Positions 11,526-23,695 of a DNA stretch of 64,000 nt are shown piece by piece. The notes beneath the pieces were generated by a model. It saw only the letters and a program-made list of their open reading frames with translations, was not told the origin of the DNA and did not search any database. Made by a program: the position numbers and the translations under genes. How positions within the stretch are numbered: position 1 is the first letter of the stretch; each line of letters opens with the position of its first letter. The stretch is taken from positions 192,943,103 to 193,007,102 of the forward strand of contig CM056573.1 of assembly GCA_029721435.1 (NCBI GenBank), given 5' to 3'. The stretch is from Gymnothorax reevesii. Its lineage: Eukaryota; Chordata; Actinopteri; Anguilliformes; Muraenidae.

Positions 11526-11758
11526 AGGTGTGAAATTTGAGATCTTTTCCCATTGATGGAATGGTAATACATTAATTGAATAAATTTGAGAAAAATTGAA
11601 AAAATTGAATAAAAGAGAAGAGAGAGGACAACTTCTTTGCCTTTTCTTGACGCTTAGTCAAGGGTGAATCTTGATAACCAGGATTAAAGTGGCTACTTTA
11701 CACTTTGGCTACTTTACTTTAAAGAGGCTCACTACTTGAATACACAGAAACAGAAAGT

Positions 11759-12222
11759 TGTTATGGCCCCAATTTGTTATTACATTTACAACAGCAAGGG
11801 ATGACAGACACAATTTTAAAACTTAAACACATTTAATTAAACAAAGACTTTTAACTAATCTACTCTCTACTCTACTAACCAATATTGTTAAATACAAGAA
11901 CAAAAATATTTACAGTCCCTTTGGTTGGGTGGCTTGGTGATGTTACAGGAGAGGAAAATGCTCCAACATGGCAAAAATCCACGAAAAACTTCACAAGACT
12001 TGAATAGAATGACAGGTCTGGTCACATGTATCCTTCTCCTTGCAGTCTCAATTTTCCTCCTTATATACTCTTTTGCAGCCCCCTCCCACCTTCCAGACCT
12101 TTTTTTAATCTCTGGGACTTTCCGTCTCAGACATGCCCCGGACATGTCTAAACCTAGCTCCAGTCTGGGCCTGACAAAAGAAAGGTCAATACTGCCATCT
12201 AGTGGCTTCTATTCACATTGCA
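11759..12222 (-). mobile_element. Solo LTR of the Gmr1-type Gypsy family
   Basis: It is an inverted, diverged copy of the LTRs at 42557-43052 and 48089-48584. Shared parts include TTATGGCCCCAATTTGTTAT at one end, the TATA region (GCAAAAGAGTATATAAGGA on the minus strand), a CTAGTGGC/ATTCACATT end and a CTCF-like CCACTAGATGGCAG at 12192-12205 (minus). The direct flanks AAGT/AAGT form a 4-bp target duplication. Internal sequence is absent, as expected after LTR-LTR recombination. Confidence 0.85.
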
Positions 12223-15200
12223 AAGTGAAGTTAAAAATAGCATAGGAAGTTGGGATGTTTGGAAAAAGGAAGTGACTTATGTGGGGTTTTTTTTTTCCTT
12301 CCTCTTGAGGTTTTTTTAATTATTGGCAGGAAGGTTGGGCTGGAGAGATATGAATAGGGGGTGGTGACTGAAGCGAGGGGAGAGAGAAGTGGAGAAGTAG
12401 TGACAGGGATTTTTGGGGTCTCAGGCGGTTACAAGCCGGGGTTTGTGGCATGGCCGCTTGGCTGTTTGTCCAGTTTAGGTCCTTGGGGACTAATCATATT
12501 CTGAATACTGCTGCGTGGCGGGTTTTTCTTTGATCTACCTGGATTTAGATGTGCGTTTACTGCACTTGGGTTACAGGCTGAGATCGTGTATGACTTGCCT
12601 TGATTGCATTATACTCTGTAAAAAGGAGTTATGTTCCGTAGGGGAATTTCCAATCCAGGGGTTTTAACATCCAGGACTTGCAGTGAAAAAACTGGGGAAG
12701 TGACTTCTGGACTTTGTAAGTAACTTTGTGGTTACAGTTGTACTTAAATCGGTACTTTTGCGCAAAAACGCAAAACCCCCTCGTGTTCTTATTCCAGTCT
12801 ACTACTGTGTAACAGCTCTTGACCACTGTTGTCTGCTGTAAAATAACTTGTAAATAATACTTTTTTTTTTTTGTTTGTTTATTAATGTTGTCAGCAATTC
12901 CATAAAATTTGCCGGTGTGTTATTTTAGTTTCGGCACACATATCTTACAAACCCTTCTGTGTCGTAACACCACCTAGCAAGAATACGTCCAATCAACGTT
13001 TTATTTAGTTTTTTTTTTGAGGTCTTCCACAAACGTCTAAACGACGTCCCATGACAAGCGAGAATGAAAGTTTTTATAAAGCGTTTTTACGACACTACTG
13101 CCGTACTGCCGTCCACCAGACCTCGGCGCAAGGTTAAAAATTTGTTCACGTGGTCACTCTGGGCATCTTTTCAACGTCAACTGCACACTTATTCTAGAGA
13201 TACTTGATGAAAAAATTTTAAAAACATTTACTTTTCTGTCTCCTTGCTCCACCTACTTTGCGATACTTCCCTCTCTTTCCAACTGTTTAATTAGCTCTTA
13301 GATGTCGCTTTTCAGTAGCTGAAATGAACACTCATCATATCATATTATAACATACAACGCTCTTTCTTGTAGCATAAACAGCCAGTATGGAAGTTGAGTT
13401 TGCAGCTGTATAGGTGAGTAGAAGTATGGGAACCGGCGGGTACGGCCTCGCGGGTGTACGAGTTAACCGTTACCTGTAATGCTGAATACAACATTTTGCA
13501 TCTTTTTTTTTAATTTTAAATCCAAGGGTGTTTCCCAAAGAGTCATCTGCTGAAATATATAAAGGCCTCTTCCTTTTGCAACAGTTACTTTCAACTCTGT
13601 TCTCCATCAATTTAAATCCCAATACTGTGTATCACTGGGGCAGAGGACATTTTTGGGAAGTACTCCCCCTCATTATCAAAGCCAATTCTCAATACTGAAC
13701 TTGAATTTAAGAAAGACAAATATTGGGATGTTGCTTCGCATACATTAAATCAAATCCAATAAAGCCAGACGAAACGTATCACTGGCAGTGGAAATTGGAA
13801 CCATGAACTGATGAATATATGATTTAATATTTTTCAGCCACAAATTGGTAAACAAAGCAACTTCAAGAGTTTCCGCATGAGAAGAAACTAAACAAATTTA
13901 CAGACGCCATACAAAATGTATATCTACTTACCATTCTTGCCAAATGCAGGGAGACAGTTCAATATTTCAGGCAAATCCAACGATACATTCTGCAACAAAT
14001 TTATTCCAAGTTGACTTCCCACGCAAATGTTGGTGTACAGAAAGTGACACAAAATCGGTTTTGTGGAAATCGCTTGAAAAACATGCTAACGGATTAACGT
14101 AATCTAGTATTTCATGAATGAATGACCGATGTGCTACATAAATTTCAGTGTCAGTGTTAGTGCCAGTGTCAGTGTGACTGTCAGACCTATTACCCATTAC
14201 CCATTATGTATATAATGTTATAATGTTAGAAAAAAAAGAAAAAGGGGGAGTGTGTAAAGAACATAAATTAGAAATAAACAATTTATTATTTTCATAGTCA
14301 TTTGTAACACCCTGCAGCACCCCTTATTTATTTATCACACTTTTATATATTTTCATATCTTTACACTTTTGGGCACTTGGTATGAATATCCATACTGTTG
14401 TTACTAAGTTCTCATTTATCTGTACTGAGAATAACTCTGATGCACACATTATACACAAACGATTCATCACAATCATAATCGCATAATCTATAGTTTCCCA
14501 ACGGAAAGGAAGAAGGAGGAACCAGTAGCCAATCAAATTAGAAGAGGGACCAATCACTACAGTTATGGTCTATAACCATCTACGTATAGATAGTTTTACT
14601 GACATTTTGCTTCAAGTCAGATCAGACATTTATTTCAAATACTACTGACATGTACTGACATGTACTCTCAACATCTAGACGTACATCAGTCTTTCTGCCT
14701 GTTTACATTTTCTTTTGAACTACAGACTCAGTAAGTTTGCAGTCAGTTCACTTATAAAGCCTACCTATCTGTACAGTGCAATAAATAATCAATACAGGAC
14801 CGTTCAGAATTTCCAATTTGGGGAAGGGGTGGAAGATTTGGCTCCGGAACTCCGGAAAAAGCCCCCCCCCCATTTGTTACGGGTTGGCTAGATTGGCAGA
14901 GGGAACAATTGTAGGAGAGTTGGTTTGGTGGGGGGGGGGACTGCTGAGTGTTACGCCGTGAGCTAAGAAGGCGTTCCTCCACTTGCCAGAAGTAAACATA
15001 GTTATATGGCTAATCTGTGTTTGTAGCCTGAATACAGTGGCTAAATGGCTTAAATTTTATACTATGATGATGCGCTTCAGATCCTCTGTAACTGTCCAAC
15101 TCCCTCTGCTGGCCACTCTGGTACTTGTATAATTGGACATTGTCCAGCCCCCGTCTGCCAGACCTCCTGTTGATTAAATTGGAGTTCTGGATTTATCAAC

Positions 15201-16206
15201 CCACAGTGTTTGTGCTGTTGCCCATTAGTTGTGTCCAGGAAGCTGACGGGGGCCATCATACCCCTACCTGGGTCCAGGCTGGGCCCCTGACAGAGCAGAG
15301 CGAGGGAGCGGAAGGATGCAGTGACCCTGTTGGTATCTCTTCTACGTGGGACCGAGTTGGGTGGCCCTGTTTTGGATTTGCCTCTCCTTTGGCCCTCCCC
15401 CTCCCCTTTAAGAGTTTCCTTTTTTTAATCTGTTTTTTTAAATCAACAACATTGTTACACTTGATCTATGTGTCCTGGCCTGTTTGGTGAGCGTGTGCTC
15501 CCCAGTGCAGAGTGAAGGAAGTGTGGTCCCACAGGCGCCCCCTTCTGGCCACAAATTGCTCATATGTGATAGAAAATTTCAATGTATCTACAGGGCCTAA
15601 AATCTCATACCATATCGTCTTTGGCCCATTGAAGAATCATTACCTCACTTGAATGTTATCTTATGGCCGCTGGCCACCAAGCAATTGCGTCTTAATTTTA
15701 TGAGTAAATGTCATTAGATCTTGAATAAGAGCACTCTTTATATGTTTTTGACCCCAAGGAATTCAAATTTGACTTCATATTCAGAATTCACAGTCAGGAA
15801 ATTTATGCAGGACCATATAAAAAATATATTTACTGGATTCTGGGTCAAAAAATATTGTTTAAACTTAATTCTCAGATCATGTTGCATAAAATTAGATTTA
15901 AAAATTGGCACGAAAACTAAAACTCAGATGACAAAAGGCAGTGAACCTGTAGTCACTTCAAATTCATTTTGACAATTGCCAGTCAAAAGTATTAAACAGT
16001 TGAGGAGCATCAATCAGAAAAGCACAAATACGTAAACTACACTACTGCAATGTCTACGTACATGTAATCATTGCTCAAACACCTATCATTGCACCTTGTG
16101 TAGCAAATCCAGTTCTACAGTATTTCCAACCTCCAGTACAAGAGAGCAATGCAACAATCTAAAGGATAAGTAGATGTACTCGTGGTACTGGTGTAGCATT
16201 TATAAT
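12223..16206. other. Long stretch without a recognised gene
   Basis: Mostly unique noncoding sequence. It holds a poly-T run near 12862, a short GTCAGT-type simple repeat near 14150-14180, a small C-run/G-run region near 14860-14940 and a possible solo LTR at 15087-15553. None of the short frames shows a recognisable domain. Confidence 0.5.
15087..15553. repeat. Possible solo LTR bounded by CTCF-like motifs
   Basis: The segment starts TGTAACTG and ends TGGCCACA, has LTR-like composition and carries CTCCCTCTGCTGG near its left end and GCGCCCCCTTCTGG near its right end. No matching target duplication or second copy is seen in the window, so the element call is weak. Confidence 0.3.
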
Positions 16207-17850
16207 CTAGACATCATCATTGTTCACACATCTGCCTTCACACTTGCACAACCCTGTGCAGCGAACTCCACCTCTACTGCATTTGCACTTTCCAGTGCAT
16301 GATCTCACACAGCCACAGTGCACAAGAATAGAACACGCCTTACTAGAATCTGTAAGGGATGTCCAGTATGGTAGCCATTCACCACTTTCATCCTTCTTCC
16401 AACCCCATTTACTGAAGTCAGGGATTTCCTGGCAAGCTGATGTTGCTTGACTCCAAAAGAAGCTTGCCTGAAGCAGTGCCCTCTTTATGTATTCAAATAA
16501 TGCTGCCTGACATGGTGGTATGGTTTCAAGGGTTTTAGTACCACTTGTAAAAAGCTGGTGTCTGGCTTCATTGACCCTAGCCAATCCACATCCCTTACTG
16601 TACATTAGTACCACAAATCGTTCCAGCTTCTGCATATGAACAGACTCAAGGGTGAACAGTGTTGGATCATTGGTGAGGGCAGTCAGTGTTTCAGTAAGTC
16701 CTGGATTATTTTTCCAAGATGTCCAGGCAGTCCTCTTGCCACATCCAAGGAGCTGTGATGTTGTGTCACATCCTCTTATGGCATGGAACAGTGGCAGAGC
16801 CAGAGACTTATTTAACTGAGAACTAATATAGTGGATGGGAATATCTCAGATTTTTTTTCCCACAACCAAGTCCAATCCACAGCTGGGACAGACCTAAAGT
16901 TTGGAAGAAGTTTATGGCCAGAACCACCACATCATTGTCAACTGTGCGAATGTAGGCTGTCAGGTGACCCTCTGTCGCAATTTGTGCCAGGTGAAGGAAG
17001 ATCCTTGTGTCTGCCTCTGAGTGGTAACAGGGTTGGAGAGCAGACACATCATATGGCCTGTTAGAGAGGACATTCTCTAACTTAGTTGATAAGAGGAGCC
17101 TTCCATCCATATCTCTCCTGACTATCTCATCACTGAGGAAAGAGAACAATTCCTTTTTGTTTTCCTCATTTTTGAGGAAACCACTGTTCCAGTCACGCTT
17201 TGGAATCAGGGTGCTGCCATCCCCAACCCTAGTTTGTGGACCTGTGCCACGTCGCTTTGAGGCTGTCCTCTGGGTAGTTGTCCCACACAGCATCAATACG
17301 TTCCACTGATGGGGATAATTGAGATACTATGAATTGAATCATATTTTGAGTCACATAATCTGAAAATGTCTTAGCTGATGAGGGACGGACCATATTTACA
17401 ACTGCTGCCACTGATCTCCCGAAGAGATCCACGGTCTGCCAAGCTTGGTGGTTCTCTTTGGTTTTCATAGTGGAAAAATTCTCCCATATCTGCATCTGGC
17501 CATGACTGTAAAGACAGGAAGAGTTGCGTGACCAGAGTTACCAAAGCACTTTGTTACGTGGGATTTTATCAGATAATGGAACTTTAGCCTTGTCAAGTCT
17601 CTCTGAAATAAATTCTGCATGAAGTGTTTGCCCAACTTCATGGATCTGAGAAAGAGAATTGCCAACTTCCAATTCCATCGCATCCTTTGTATCAAGGGTT
17701 ACTGGCTCCTTATCAGCGACAAGGAATGGGTTGCCTAGATGCTCAACAACCTCAAGAAAGGTCAGCACATCCTTCTGGTACTTAACCTGCATGCTATGTG
17801 CTTCTTCATGATGAGCCGTGTCAGAGGATGATAATATCATAAATGCTCAA
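16207..17850 (-). pseudogene. TE-associated nuclease-like/CXC protein, broken
   Basis: At least four minus-strand frames line up as one ancestral protein. In order they are an N-terminal region (17538-17840), a middle region (17229-17495) and a segment with HSEADTRIFLHLAQ and IRTVDNDVVVLAIN (16823-17296). A GCDTTSQLLG-type stretch is readable only across a frameshift. The end is a cysteine-rich tail (CGCVRSCTGKCKCSRGG, then GLCKCEGRC; 16207-16635) resembling CXC zinc-binding domains. Spaced acidic residues in the EADTR and DNDVV blocks suggest a PIN/FEN-like nuclease fold; that is inference. I know this arrangement as a repetitive, poorly named gene family in fish and invertebrate genomes. 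This copy cannot be functional. Confidence 0.6.
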
Positions 17851-18350
17851 ATTTACCATATGTACTGCCATAATACCCAAAAATATGCCATTGGGGGCTT
17901 TCCTGCACTCTGTATGTTGAAGTAGAGGTAAAATTTGAATTCTTTGGGGTAAAAAACTAACGAATGAGTCCTTATTCAATGTCCTACGACTGTTGGTAGT
18001 AAAGATATGGCATAATCACATATTGGCTGGCGACCATCTTGGATTTGTCCAATATGGCCGCCATGGTGGGCGCCCGTCTTGGCGCCCTCTATAAATGAAA
18101 AGAGCATGTCTTGAACTATATCTGGATCAAATTTCATGCTTGTAGACAAATCTGCACAATTTTATCCATAAGGGCCTGGACTAGATGGGAACCCCCTAAA
18201 GGCAGGGCTCTTAACTCCATTGCACGGTAATGAGTGAGATTTGGGGACTGAGTGAAAATTGTACACATGGGTGTGTGACTTGCCACACTGATTTTTGCTT
18301 CCAGGGGAAATTTCTATTACGTTATTGTATAAAATAAGTTTGATATGGTA
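17851..18350. other. No recognised gene; possible tail of the preceding element
   Basis: Noncoding sequence with a GGCGACCATCTTGGATTTGT-type segment and a GC-rich GGCGCC pair near 18070-18090. It lies between the broken nuclease-like gene and a Tc1 element. Confidence 0.4.
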
Positions 18351-19904
18351 CAAATCCCAAAACCAGTTGGCACGTTGTGTAAATCGTAAATAAAAACAAA
18401 ATACAATGATTTGCAAATCCTTTTCAACCTATATTCAATTGAATACGCTGCAAAGACAAGTTACTTAATGTTCGAACAGGTAAACTTTGTATTTTTTTGC
18501 AAATATTAGCTCATTTGGAATTTGATGCCTGCAACATGTTTCAAAAAAGCTGGCACAAGTGGCAAAAAAGACTGAGAAAGTTGAGGAATGCTCATCAAAC
18601 ACTTATTTGGAACATCCCACAGGTGAACGGGCTAATTGGGAACAGGTGGGTGCCATGATTGGGTATAAAAGCAGCCTCCCTGAAATGCTCAGTCATTCAC
18701 AAACAAGGATGGGGCGAGGGTCACCACTTAGTGAACAAATGCGTGAGCGGATTGTCGAACAATTTAAAAACAACATTCCTCAATGAGCTATTGCAAGAAA
18801 TTTAGGGATTTCATCATCTAGAGAAATCACTGCACGTAAGCGACAAGGCTGAAATCCAACATTGAATGCCCGTGACCTTCGATCCCCCAGGCGGTACAGC
18901 ATCAAAAACCAACATCAGTGTGTAAAGGACATCACCACATGGGCTCAGGAACACTTCAGAAAACCACTGTCAGTAACTACAGTTCATTGCTACATCTGCA
19001 AGTGCAAGTACAATGCAAAGCGAAAGCCATTTATCAACAGTACCCAGAAACGCCGCCAGCTTCGCTGGGCCCAAGCTCATCTAAGATGGACTGATGCAAA
19101 GTGGAAAAGTGTTCTGTGGTCTGATGAGTCCACATTTCAAATTGTTTTTGGAAACTGTGGATGTCGTGTCCTCCGGACCAAAGAGGAAAAGAACCATCCG
19201 GACTGTTATAGGCACAAAGTTCAAAAGCCAGCATCTATGATGGTATGGGTGTATTAGTAACCAAAGCATGGGCAACTTACACATATGTGAGGGCACCATT
19301 AATGCTGAAAGGTACATACAGGTTTTGGAACAACATATGTTTCCATCCAAGCAACGTCTTTTTCATGGCGCCCCTGCTTATTTCAGCAAGACAATGCCAA
19401 GCCACTTTCTGCACGTGTTACAACAGCATGGCTCCGTAGTAAAAGAGTGCGGGTACTAGACTGGCCTGCCTGTAGTCCAGACCTGTCTCCCATTGAAAAT
19501 GTGTGGCGCATTATGAAGCGTAAAATACGACAACGGAGACCCCGAACTGTTAAACAACTTAAGCTGTACATCAAGCAAGAATGGGAAAGAGTTCCACCTG
19601 AAAAGCTTCAAAAATTGGTCTCCTCAGTTCCCAAACGTTTACTGAGTGTAGTTAAGAGGAAAGGCGATGTAACACAGTGGTAAAAAGGCCCCTGTGCCAA
19701 CTTTTTTGCAATGTGTTGCTGCCTTTAAATTTTAAGTTAATGATTATTTGCAAAAAAAAAAAAAGTTTCCCAGTTTGAACATTAAACATCTTGTCTTTGC
19801 AGTGTATTCAATTGAATATAAGTTGAAAAGGATTTGCAAATCATTGTATTCTGTTTTTATCTACGATTAACATAACGTGCCAAATTCACTGGTTTTGGGT
19901 TCTG
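18351..19904 (+). mobile_element. Tc1-like element (family 2), inactive
   Basis: It is flanked by TA at 18349-18350 and 19905-19906. The ends CAAATCCCAAAACC and (reverse) CAGAACCCAAAACC begin inverted repeats of roughly 190 bp. Those repeats include AATACAATGATTTGCAAATC on both sides. Full-length at about 1.55 kb, with a transposase broken into several frames. Confidence 0.9.
18709..19683 (+). pseudogene. Tc1-like transposase, multiple frameshifts
   Basis: The start is probably MGRGSPLSEQMRERIVEQF at 18709, which stops at 18786. The next frame (18862-19257) carries the second helix-turn-helix region and VLWSDESTFQI with the first catalytic Asp. The following frame has the region of the second Asp, badly altered (GAPAYFSKTMPSHFL). 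The last frame (19447-19683) has WPACSPDLSPIENVWRIMK with the catalytic Glu and runs to the natural stop. At least three frameshifts or stops separate the parts, so the protein is dead. Confidence 0.85.
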
Positions 19905-20116
19905 TATATATATTCATAAATCTTATATCATTCTCCCTCCTCACCATTCATATTTGTATGAAAAATACAAAATTGGTAGACTTTTACCATTAAAGTGCTT
20001 AATGTCATGTTGTAAAATGGGAGTCACTTAAAGTGGTTATGGGAAGTCCTATATGAAATTGCTAGAATCCTGTTATTTATGTTCTGAAATTTCAAGAACG
20101 GAACATACTATCCAAG

Positions 20117-20368
20117 ATGGAGGACGAACGTATTTTCATAAATGTAGAGGAGGAAAGTGATGATTCTGCAAGCACTGATCGAGATTTTAATGAGGTTCAT
20201 AGTGAACAACTTGCAGAAGATGTTTACGAAAAAGAGGTGCTTGAAGCGATGTATGTTGGCCCTTATATGTATGAACCAGATGGCGTTGATAATCCAGTTT
20301 ATGTACCAGCTAATCAAGCGGATTTGCAATGGAGGGTTGATGGTGGTGATGCCAGATTAGATGAATGG
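20117..20368 (+). CDS. Acidic first exon, possibly of a P2X7-like-domain protein
   Basis: ATG in a good context (CAAGATGGAGG) opens an 84-codon frame. It is rich in Asp/Glu (EEESDDSASTDRDFNE) and ends ...GGDARLDEW exactly at a consensus donor (TGG|GTAAGC, phase 0). The late motif YVGPYMYEPDG followed by RLDEW recalls the start of the cysteine-rich cytoplasmic P2X7-type domain, in which R-L-x-x-W-C follows a YxxEP segment. That would put the Cys codons in the next exon. I could not find that exon in the next 3 kb. Proteins with this domain are often repeated, transposon-linked genes in fish, so this may be an element fragment. Confidence 0.4.
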
Positions 20369-23082
20369 TAAGCAGCATGTATTGATTTGCCATCTTTCTG
20401 TGCTTTGCCTTGTAGGTCTTGTTTATGCCATGATACTCAGCAGACGACCCGGTACTGACCCAAATGGCGTCGCACGATAATTTAAATGAACGGGAAAGGA
20501 ATTGGAACGCAACCCATCATGAAATAACCTAGTAACGGCGCATATCATTGGAAAGCTGAGTCTTGACAATCTATATAAACATAGCTTACAGTGAAAAAAC
20601 ATTTTTTTTTCGTGAAAGCAGTCAAATTAAGTCACTGTCATGTTTCAAAACACTCCCGAAACTACCCTTTGAATCGCCTGATCCTACCTTTAAACCGGTT
20701 TTTACATCTGAAGCCTGTATCCGACCCTGGCATGCTTGGTCTTTAAATGTCCGTAAGAACCCAACAAATTTGAATATCCACTTTGCTGATATTACGTATG
20801 GTAGATACATTATCCAACTCAAACAAAACAGTTTTGTTATTAAAAAAAAAAACCAAACGCAAATTTTTCTCCGGTAAAAAAACACATTTTGAAAAGTTCT
20901 TTGTTATTTACACTGACACTGTTCGCCGTGTTTGTTAGACTTTCGTGATCACGTAGACACCCCATGCATGTCTGTAGAACCAGTCCTTGTCGAGTTACAA
21001 GTCTTGAAAGCCAATGAGTCTCGCATACGTGAAATCACACAAACTTTCTTTGATGACGGTTCAAGTAAATTTTTATTTACTTGAACTCCAAAAATCCTAA
21101 TGATTATTATATGTCGTAAGTTCTACATTTTAAGTTTTGAACTGGTGATAGCTTGACCGCAGTTAGAAAGAGCACTGATAATTATTGCCATTTTCAATTC
21201 ATTGAATTACCATTACAGAAACTCCGAAAACTCTCAAGATTATCAGGTTTGACCAGTTTTCATTCATGACGGATATCTGTCAACTCTCGCACATTCGGAT
21301 TTCTCGTGCTTTTCTTTACTCATGGGTTAAATAATTCTGTTCTCAGCTGGCTCGTGTAGCTGTAAGTCACAAGAGTCCTTTCTTTTCTACTTTTTTTAAT
21401 TGCTGAATGTAGAAGGAAATGTCCGGCACGTTTCACAGCTTGTTGCTTAGTGAGCCTCGCGGGCTGTACTGCGCTTTTCGCGAGCCACTCGACCAAGGAA
21501 TTTATGAAGACATGTTGATATTCACCTTGTCATTATGTGCGAAAGAAACGCCTCAATTTTGTAAAGCAATGTATAATGCTATAAAAATACATTTCATTGT
21601 CGTTTTACCAATTAGTCTGAGAAACTTTCTAATCAAGAAAAGTAAACTGCATCAGGTTTAGGGCATTCAGCACTGAAGGGCGAGGATTCAGCATCCCTTA
21701 GCAGCAGCCACGCACCGCCTGTGGTACCCAGTGCCCACTGCTGTCAGTTATGCTAGAATGGCATTTGTGAAAATCACCTGGCGAGGAGTGGGACCGCTCC
21801 CTCAGTTAGCGGTAGACCGATCTCTCCCTTATACTCCAGTTACATTTCAATTGTACTCACAAGTGTGAGTGTCGTTTCTGAATATGGGCCTTTGATTCCC
21901 TGTCAGTCGTCAGTGAAATGCTTGCAACAAAGTACTAATGTTGGTACCGGCGTGAAGTTGACCCGTTTCATTCTCACAAAACTAGTCCATTTACGAGCAC
22001 GATCAACATCCTTTGGCCACTCAAACAGCAATTGGGCCGACTGCGAACAATAGGCAGCAACACATGGTCGAGGCATTCTTGAAAGTTATTGAATCTCGGG
22101 AATATTTCAGAATAAGAATGACACAAAGGACTACACACCATGCACGCTACATACACAATGCCGCACAGTAAACAGAGGCTGTTCTTGAATTGACGTCACC
22201 ACCGGAAATTCCCGAAGATGGCCAAAGCTTTTTGTCTTGGTTGCTTAGTGCGTTGCTATGGCCATAACTCAGTATTTAGGTGATACTTTCGAAAAATTTC
22301 AACGTAGAATTTTTTATGACGGTGCATTAATCGAACTGACCTTGGTTTCAGAGATTTTAAAATTAATTCCCATAACCTCTTTCATTTCAAAAAAAGACAA
22401 CTGCTTTTAAAATGATTAAAAATGTTTAAATCATCAACTTTGGCATATTTTTTATAGTGTACAGAAAAGCACTGCAAAGTATTAAGAGGATATATCTTTG
22501 ATAAATGTCATTAATATCTAAATCACTTTGTTCCGCAGAGACAGATTTCCCTCAATGTCAAGTAGTAAAACAAAGATTGGAAGCCATTTTGTACTTTAGA
22601 AATATGATTCAAGTCATGTGACCTGTGATGACATCACTCAGAGGACCCCTGAGGTCCAGAGTTGGAGGGAAGTTCAAAAATGTGCTCCTATATGTAAGTT
22701 ACTATCACCTTTTCCAGGGGTCATACAAAGTGTCGCAAATTTGAGCGTCATGCGGTCCAAAGAAAAGTGCTAATAAAGTTGAACATTTTATAAATACTGA
22801 TTTACACATGAAATTTAAAGTTAATAGGTCAAGGTCAAGGTTAGTGTGGTGAATAGGTGGCCATGCAACTGCCTGTTAGGAGTGAAAATGATGGAATCCG
22901 TCATGCAGACAAACAAAACGTTTTTACTAATGACATGCTGTTTTACCACATGACACAGAAGATTTAAACTGAATGATCTTTTTCTTTCTTCATTATTTTA
23001 ATCATTTGTAAAGTTTGTACAATTATTTTAAATTACCTTTAACATTTGTAATACATTTTTGTATATTTTAAACATTATTTTA
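20369..23082. other. No recognised gene
   Basis: AT-rich noncoding sequence. The 80-residue frame at 21419-21661 and the short frame at 21865-22053 show no known domain or splice context. Parts near 22190-22400 look repetitive but I cannot assign them. Confidence 0.4.
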
Positions 23083-23695
23083 CAACCCCAATCCCGAAAT
23101 AGTTGGGACGTAATATAAATTATGATTAATATCAAAATGCAATGACTTTCAAATCACGAGCCAATAAGTTATTTGCAATAGAACATTGATATCATTTCAA
23201 ATGTTAAAACTGAGGCATTTAACATTTTTATCCAGAAATTGAGCTTATTTCAAATTTTATGGCCGCAACAGGTCTCCAAAAAGTTATGACGCTGGGAAAA
23301 AAAGGGCCGAAAAAGCAATTAATATATAAAGAGAATCAGCTGAAAGAACATTTAGCAAGTAATTAAGTTAACTGGCATCATGTGTGTAACATGATTGGCT
23401 ATAAAAGGGGCATCTTAGAGAGGCTGAGTCTCTCAGAAGTAAAGATGGCCAGAGGCTCTCCAACCTGTGAAGGCTTGCATTAAAAAAAAAAAAAAAAACT
23501 CTGGAATACTTTAAAAATAATGATCCTCAACGGCAAATTGCAAAGGCTTTGAAGGTCTCATCATCGACAGTGCATGACATCAAAATATTCACATTATTCT
23601 ATTGTGACCAAAATACTGGCTGATGTGATTTGAAAGTCACTGCATTTTAATTTTATTAATAATTTACACTTTGTCCCAACTTTTTTGGAATTAGG
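23083..23695 (+). mobile_element. Internally deleted Tc1-like element (family 1)
   Basis: It has the same left terminus as the element at 4613 (CAACCCCAATCCCGAAATAG after TA). The right end is inverted (TTTGTCCCAACTTTTTTGGAA) and shortened just before the expected terminus. The inside keeps the transposase 5' region (AGATGGCCAGAGGCTCTCC) and a poly-A run, then jumps to the right end. The transposase body is gone. Confidence 0.8.
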
